From Desulfobacula sp. (lineage in GTDB: Bacteria; Desulfobacterota; Desulfobacteria; Desulfobacterales; Desulfobacteraceae), in the NCBI GenBank assembly GCA_023139225.1, contig JAGLNZ010000302.1, positions 1 through 9,072 of the forward strand: 9,072 nt of DNA, in the 5' to 3' direction. The position numbers and the translations under genes are program-made. Below, one piece after another: positions 6,424 through 9,072 of the stretch. Under the pieces are notes generated by a model. It was not told the DNA's origin, ran no database searches, and worked only from the letters and a program-made list of their open reading frames with translations. Numbering within the stretch: the stretch's first letter is position 1; each line of letters opens with the position of its first letter.

Positions 6424-7725
6424 ATGAGTATTGAAATTATTACCCTACTGCTGTTTGGAGGGCTGATGGCCCTTATAATCCTTGGTGTTCCCGTGGCGTT
6501 TGCCCTTGGTGGCATTACAGTTCTTTTGACATATATCCTGGAAGGTTCAACCACTCTTTTCATAGTTGCTACAACAACGTATAAGCAGATAACAGATCCG
6601 AATCTTATTACCATCCCTCTGTTTTTGCTCATGGGAAATTTTTTGCTTCATTCGGGTATTTCTGATCGTATGTTCAAGGCTCTCGGGTATTGGCTGTCCG
6701 GTATCCGGGGCGGTTTAGCCATTGTGTCAATCGGCGTGTGTGTAGCTCTGGCCATGTGCGGTGGTTTTGGCCCCGGGATTTTAACCATGGGGCTTATTGC
6801 CGTTCCTGCCATGCTGAAACAATCCTATAGTAAATCCCTGGCGTTGGGTTCTGTTATGGCCGGTGGTGTCCTAGGAGAAATTATTCCCCCCAGTATTATC
6901 ATGATTATTTTTGCATATATTGCCAGAATTTCAATAGGAAAACTCTTTTTGGCAGGTGTTATCCCCGGACTTATCACGGCCTTTGCATATGTATTATATG
7001 TCACTATAAGATGCAATGCTCAGCCTGAACTTGCACCGCCGATAAAAGAAAATGTGACCTGGAAACTCAGAATTGTATCCTTGAAAGATATCCTGCTTCC
7101 GGCATTGTTGATTATTCTGGTGCTGGGCTCTATCTTTTTTGGAATAGCCACGCCGACTGAAGCTGCCGGGGTCGGTGCAACCGGCGCTTTTCTGATTTGT
7201 ATCATTGTTGGGAAATTGTCATGGAAGGTGATGTGGGAATCCTGCCGTCAAACCATGTCCATCAGTGGAATGGTTTTCTGGATTCTAATTGGTGCAACGC
7301 TATTCAGTGTTTTCTACACAAGTCAGGGCGCTCAATCACTTGTAACCGAGTTGATCAGCGGTTCAAACATAAACCGCTGGATTATTTTAGGAGTAATGCA
7401 GCTAATCCTTCTTGTCCTGGGCATGTTCATGGACGATTATGCAGTTGTTACCATATGTGCGCCCATTTTTGTTCCCATAGCCATCGTACTTGGTTTTGAT
7501 CCCATCTGGTTTTCCATTGTGTTTATTCTCAATATGCAGGTGGCTTATCTGACACCGCCTTTTGGCTGGGCATTAATAATGATGAAAGGCGTTGCTCCAC
7601 CTGATATTTCAACAAGGGATATCTGGCGATCGGTCCCCCCTTTCGTGATTATGCAGTTAATTGTCCTGATACTTATAATGATTTTCCCGCAACTGGCCTT
7701 ATGGCTGCCTGATAAAATGATGTAA
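6424..7725 (+). CDS. dctM: TRAP transporter large membrane subunit DctM
   Basis: Large membrane subunit that carries the ion-coupled (usually Na+) translocation path for the substrate delivered by DctP. It has 433 residues, the normal length, and is hydrophobic throughout. Family motifs visible: EIIPPSIIMIIFAYI (152-166), GIATPTEAAGVGATGA (240-255), GMFMDDYAVVTICAPIFVPI (343-362) and NMQVAYLTPPFGWAL (380-394). The last resembles the version seen in the group annotated as mannitol/chloroaromatic-type TRAP systems, whose members often carry keto acids, hydroxy acids and related carboxylates. At 113-118 it reads GGFGPG, where many DctM proteins have a serine-rich SGSSxA-type or TGxxGA-type stretch. 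The ribosome-binding site, AAGGA at 6408-6412, is rather far (11 bases) from the ATG. AT2 follows after 31 bases, tying transport to transamination. Confidence 0.96.
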   Translation: MSIEIITLLLFGGLMALIILGVPVAFALGGITVLLTYILEGSTTLFIVATTTYKQITDPNLITIPLFLLMGNFLLHSGISDRMFKALGYWLSGIRGGLAIVSIGVCVALAMCGGFGPGILTMGLIAVPAMLKQSYSKSLALGSVMAGGVLGEIIPPSIIMIIFAYIARISIGKLFLAGVIPGLITAFAYVLYVTIRCNAQPELAPPIKENVTWKLRIVSLKDILLPALLIILVLGSIFFGIATPTEAAGVGATGAFLICIIVGKLSWKVMWESCRQTMSISGMVFWILIGATLFSVFYTSQGAQSLVTELISGSNINRWIILGVMQLILLVLGMFMDDYAVVTICAPIFVPIAIVLGFDPIWFSIVFILNMQVAYLTPPFGWALIMMKGVAPPDISTRDIWRSVPPFVIMQLIVLILIMIFPQLALWLPDKMM

Positions 7726-7756
7726 TTTAAAAGAAATAGAAAAAGGAGAAATACTG

Positions 7757-9072
7757 ATGATTAAAGAATCTGATCTTGAAAAACTGTCCTTTCCGGATGC
7801 CCCTAAAATGATAACGGATTCTGTTCCGGGCCCCAAAAGTCTTAAGCAACTCCAGGAGGCCCCTGAATTTGAATCCATGGCAAGAGGTGCCGGCAGATTC
7901 CCTTTTGTTTTTGATGACGGCTTTGGTTCGACTGTAAAAGATCCGGATGGCAACCTGTATATTGATATCACGGCAGGTGTTGCCGTGAATTCTGTTGGAA
8001 GAAGGCACCCCAGGGTTATTGAGGCCATTCAAAAGCAATCAGGCAAGCTGATGCACGGCAGTGATTGCAGCAGCTCTCAGCGTCTTTTACTTGCAAAAAA
8101 AATATCGAGCATCATGCCCAGGGGCCTGAAAGATAATTGTATTACTTACTTCACCCAATCAGGTTCCAGTGCGCTTGAAACTGCGATTAAGTTTGTACGA
8201 AAGATAACCGGACGATCCCAGATTATCGCATTCCATGGTGCTTACCATGGTGTCCACTGCGGCTGCGGATCGCTTACCACAGGTGACCAGTATAGAAAAG
8301 ATTTCGGGCCTTTTATTCCCGGCGTTATCCATGCACCCTATCCCTATTCTTATCGATGCTGTTTTGGTACAAAGACCCAGAAAAAATGTGAAGACATGTG
8401 TGCAAATTATGTGGATTACCTTTTAAACACACCCTATACAGCGGCCGATGACGTGGGCGCTGTAATAATAGAAGCCCAGCAGGGTGAGGGCGGGTACCTT
8501 GCCCCAAACCCTGAATTTTTTCAAAAGCTAAAGGCATCCTGTGAAAAACACGGGGCTCTTTTTATTGCCGATGAAGTACAGTCCGGAGCCGGGCGTTCCG
8601 GCAAAATGTGGGCCATTGAACACAGTGATGTTGAGCCTGACATGCTTACATTTGGAAAAGGAATGGGGGGCGACGTTCCAATGGCAGGTCTTTCCATTAG
8701 AAAAGACCTTGCCCAAAAAATAGCGGATAATTCCCAGCCGAATACCTTTGCTGCAAATGGTGTTTCTGCTGCTGTATGCATGACCAATATCGATATTATC
8801 ACTGAAAATAATTTTGAGCTGGTGAAAAGAGTTGCTAAACTGGGTGAGCAGACCAAAAAGAGAATCCTTAAGGGAGCAAAACAAATTGACTGTATCGGTG
8901 ATGTTCGCGGCCGGGGGTTCATGATCGGAATTGAACTGGTTAAAAACCGGAAAACCAAGGAACCTTTTGATGCTGATCTCATGGGGCAAGTCATTATGGG
9001 AATGATGGGCAAGGGGGTTATCATGGTGCCGTGCGGACGTAATGGAAATGTTCTAAGATTCATGCCGCCTCT
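7757..9072 (+). CDS. Class III PLP-dependent aminotransferase (AT2), partial at window end
   Basis: Second class III aminotransferase; the reading frame is open for 438 codons to the window end, so roughly 30-40 C-terminal residues are missing. It is a clear paralogue of AT1: the starts (EKLSFPDAPK versus EKLSYPDAPK), KDPDGN, SGSSA, FHGAYHG (159-165), QQGEGGY (241-247) and MVPCGR (423-428) are shared. The Schiff-base lysine is Lys301 (TFGKGMGGD), the pyridine-binding acid is Asp272 (ADEVQ), and Arg434 (VLRFMPP) matches the carboxylate-binding arginine. It also carries a four-cysteine stretch (Cys201, 202, 211, 215) aligned with that of AT1 but differently spaced. AAGGAG at 7743-7748 precedes the ATG by eight bases. 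The protein differs from AT1 over much of its length, so it is not a recent duplicate and probably handles another substrate or step. A racemase role is possible. Confidence 0.93.
   Translation, partial: MIKESDLEKLSFPDAPKMITDSVPGPKSLKQLQEAPEFESMARGAGRFPFVFDDGFGSTVKDPDGNLYIDITAGVAVNSVGRRHPRVIEAIQKQSGKLMHGSDCSSSQRLLLAKKISSIMPRGLKDNCITYFTQSGSSALETAIKFVRKITGRSQIIAFHGAYHGVHCGCGSLTTGDQYRKDFGPFIPGVIHAPYPYSYRCCFGTKTQKKCEDMCANYVDYLLNTPYTAADDVGAVIIEAQQGEGGYLAPNPEFFQKLKASCEKHGALFIADEVQSGAGRSGKMWAIEHSDVEPDMLTFGKGMGGDVPMAGLSIRKDLAQKIADNSQPNTFAANGVSAAVCMTNIDIITENNFELVKRVAKLGEQTKKRILKGAKQIDCIGDVRGRGFMIGIELVKNRKTKEPFDADLMGQVIMGMMGKGVIMVPCGRNGNVLRFMPP

Noticed and set aside
8521..9063. 180-codon and 153-codon overlapping open frames on the minus strand
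   Set aside because: Both are antisense to the catalytic core of AT2, which has clear PLP motifs in the plus frame. They look like shadows of it.

Overview
The window is one dense, co-directional (+ strand) block of eight genes, the last cut by the window end. In order they are: alanine dehydrogenase (ald); an aldehyde:ferredoxin oxidoreductase (AOR) family tungsto-/molybdopterin enzyme; a class III PLP aminotransferase (AT1); a small MoaD/ThiS-like sulfur carrier; a complete TRAP transporter (dctP, dctQ, dctM); and a second, paralogous class III aminotransferase (AT2, partial). There are no RNA genes, insertion sequences, phage genes or CRISPR repeats that I can see. No gap between genes exceeds 100 bases.

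Organism: the AOR enzyme, the TRAP system, the moderate GC content and the oxygen-sensitive chemistry point to an anaerobic bacterium. A sulfate-reducing Desulfobacterota (Desulfobacterales-like) is my best guess. This is inference from gene content and style; no taxonomic marker is present.

Layout: bases 1-64 are the leader of ald. ald (65-1171) is followed after 82 bases by the AOR gene (1254-2963, GTG start), then AT1 (3000-4418) and the MoaD-like gene (4422-4667), which starts 3 bases after the AT1 stop. An 82-base AT-rich gap precedes dctP (4750-5802). A strong hairpin followed by a T-run sits between dctP and dctQ (5896-6384). dctM (6424-7725) and AT2 (7757 to beyond 9072) complete the block.

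How the genes may work together (inference): the TRAP system imports an amino-group-bearing organic anion. An aminotransferase moves its amino group to pyruvate, giving L-alanine and an aldehyde. Alanine dehydrogenase regenerates pyruvate and releases ammonium and NADH. The AOR oxidises the aldehyde to a carboxylate while reducing ferredoxin. The MoaD-like protein would supply sulfur for the AOR's pterin cofactor. This resembles the Tpa/Ald logic of anaerobic taurine degradation, but with an AOR taking the aldehyde. The substrate cannot be read from the sequence. Candidates are omega-amino acids (beta-alanine, GABA, 5-aminovalerate), taurine-like compounds, or a diamine needing two transaminations.

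Most notable points: the AOR-based variant of the aminotransferase/Ald module, a CX3CX3C instead of CX2CX3C cluster motif in the AOR, a four-cysteine insert in both aminotransferases, a MoaD-like gene coupled to an aminotransferase, and a likely attenuating hairpin after dctP.
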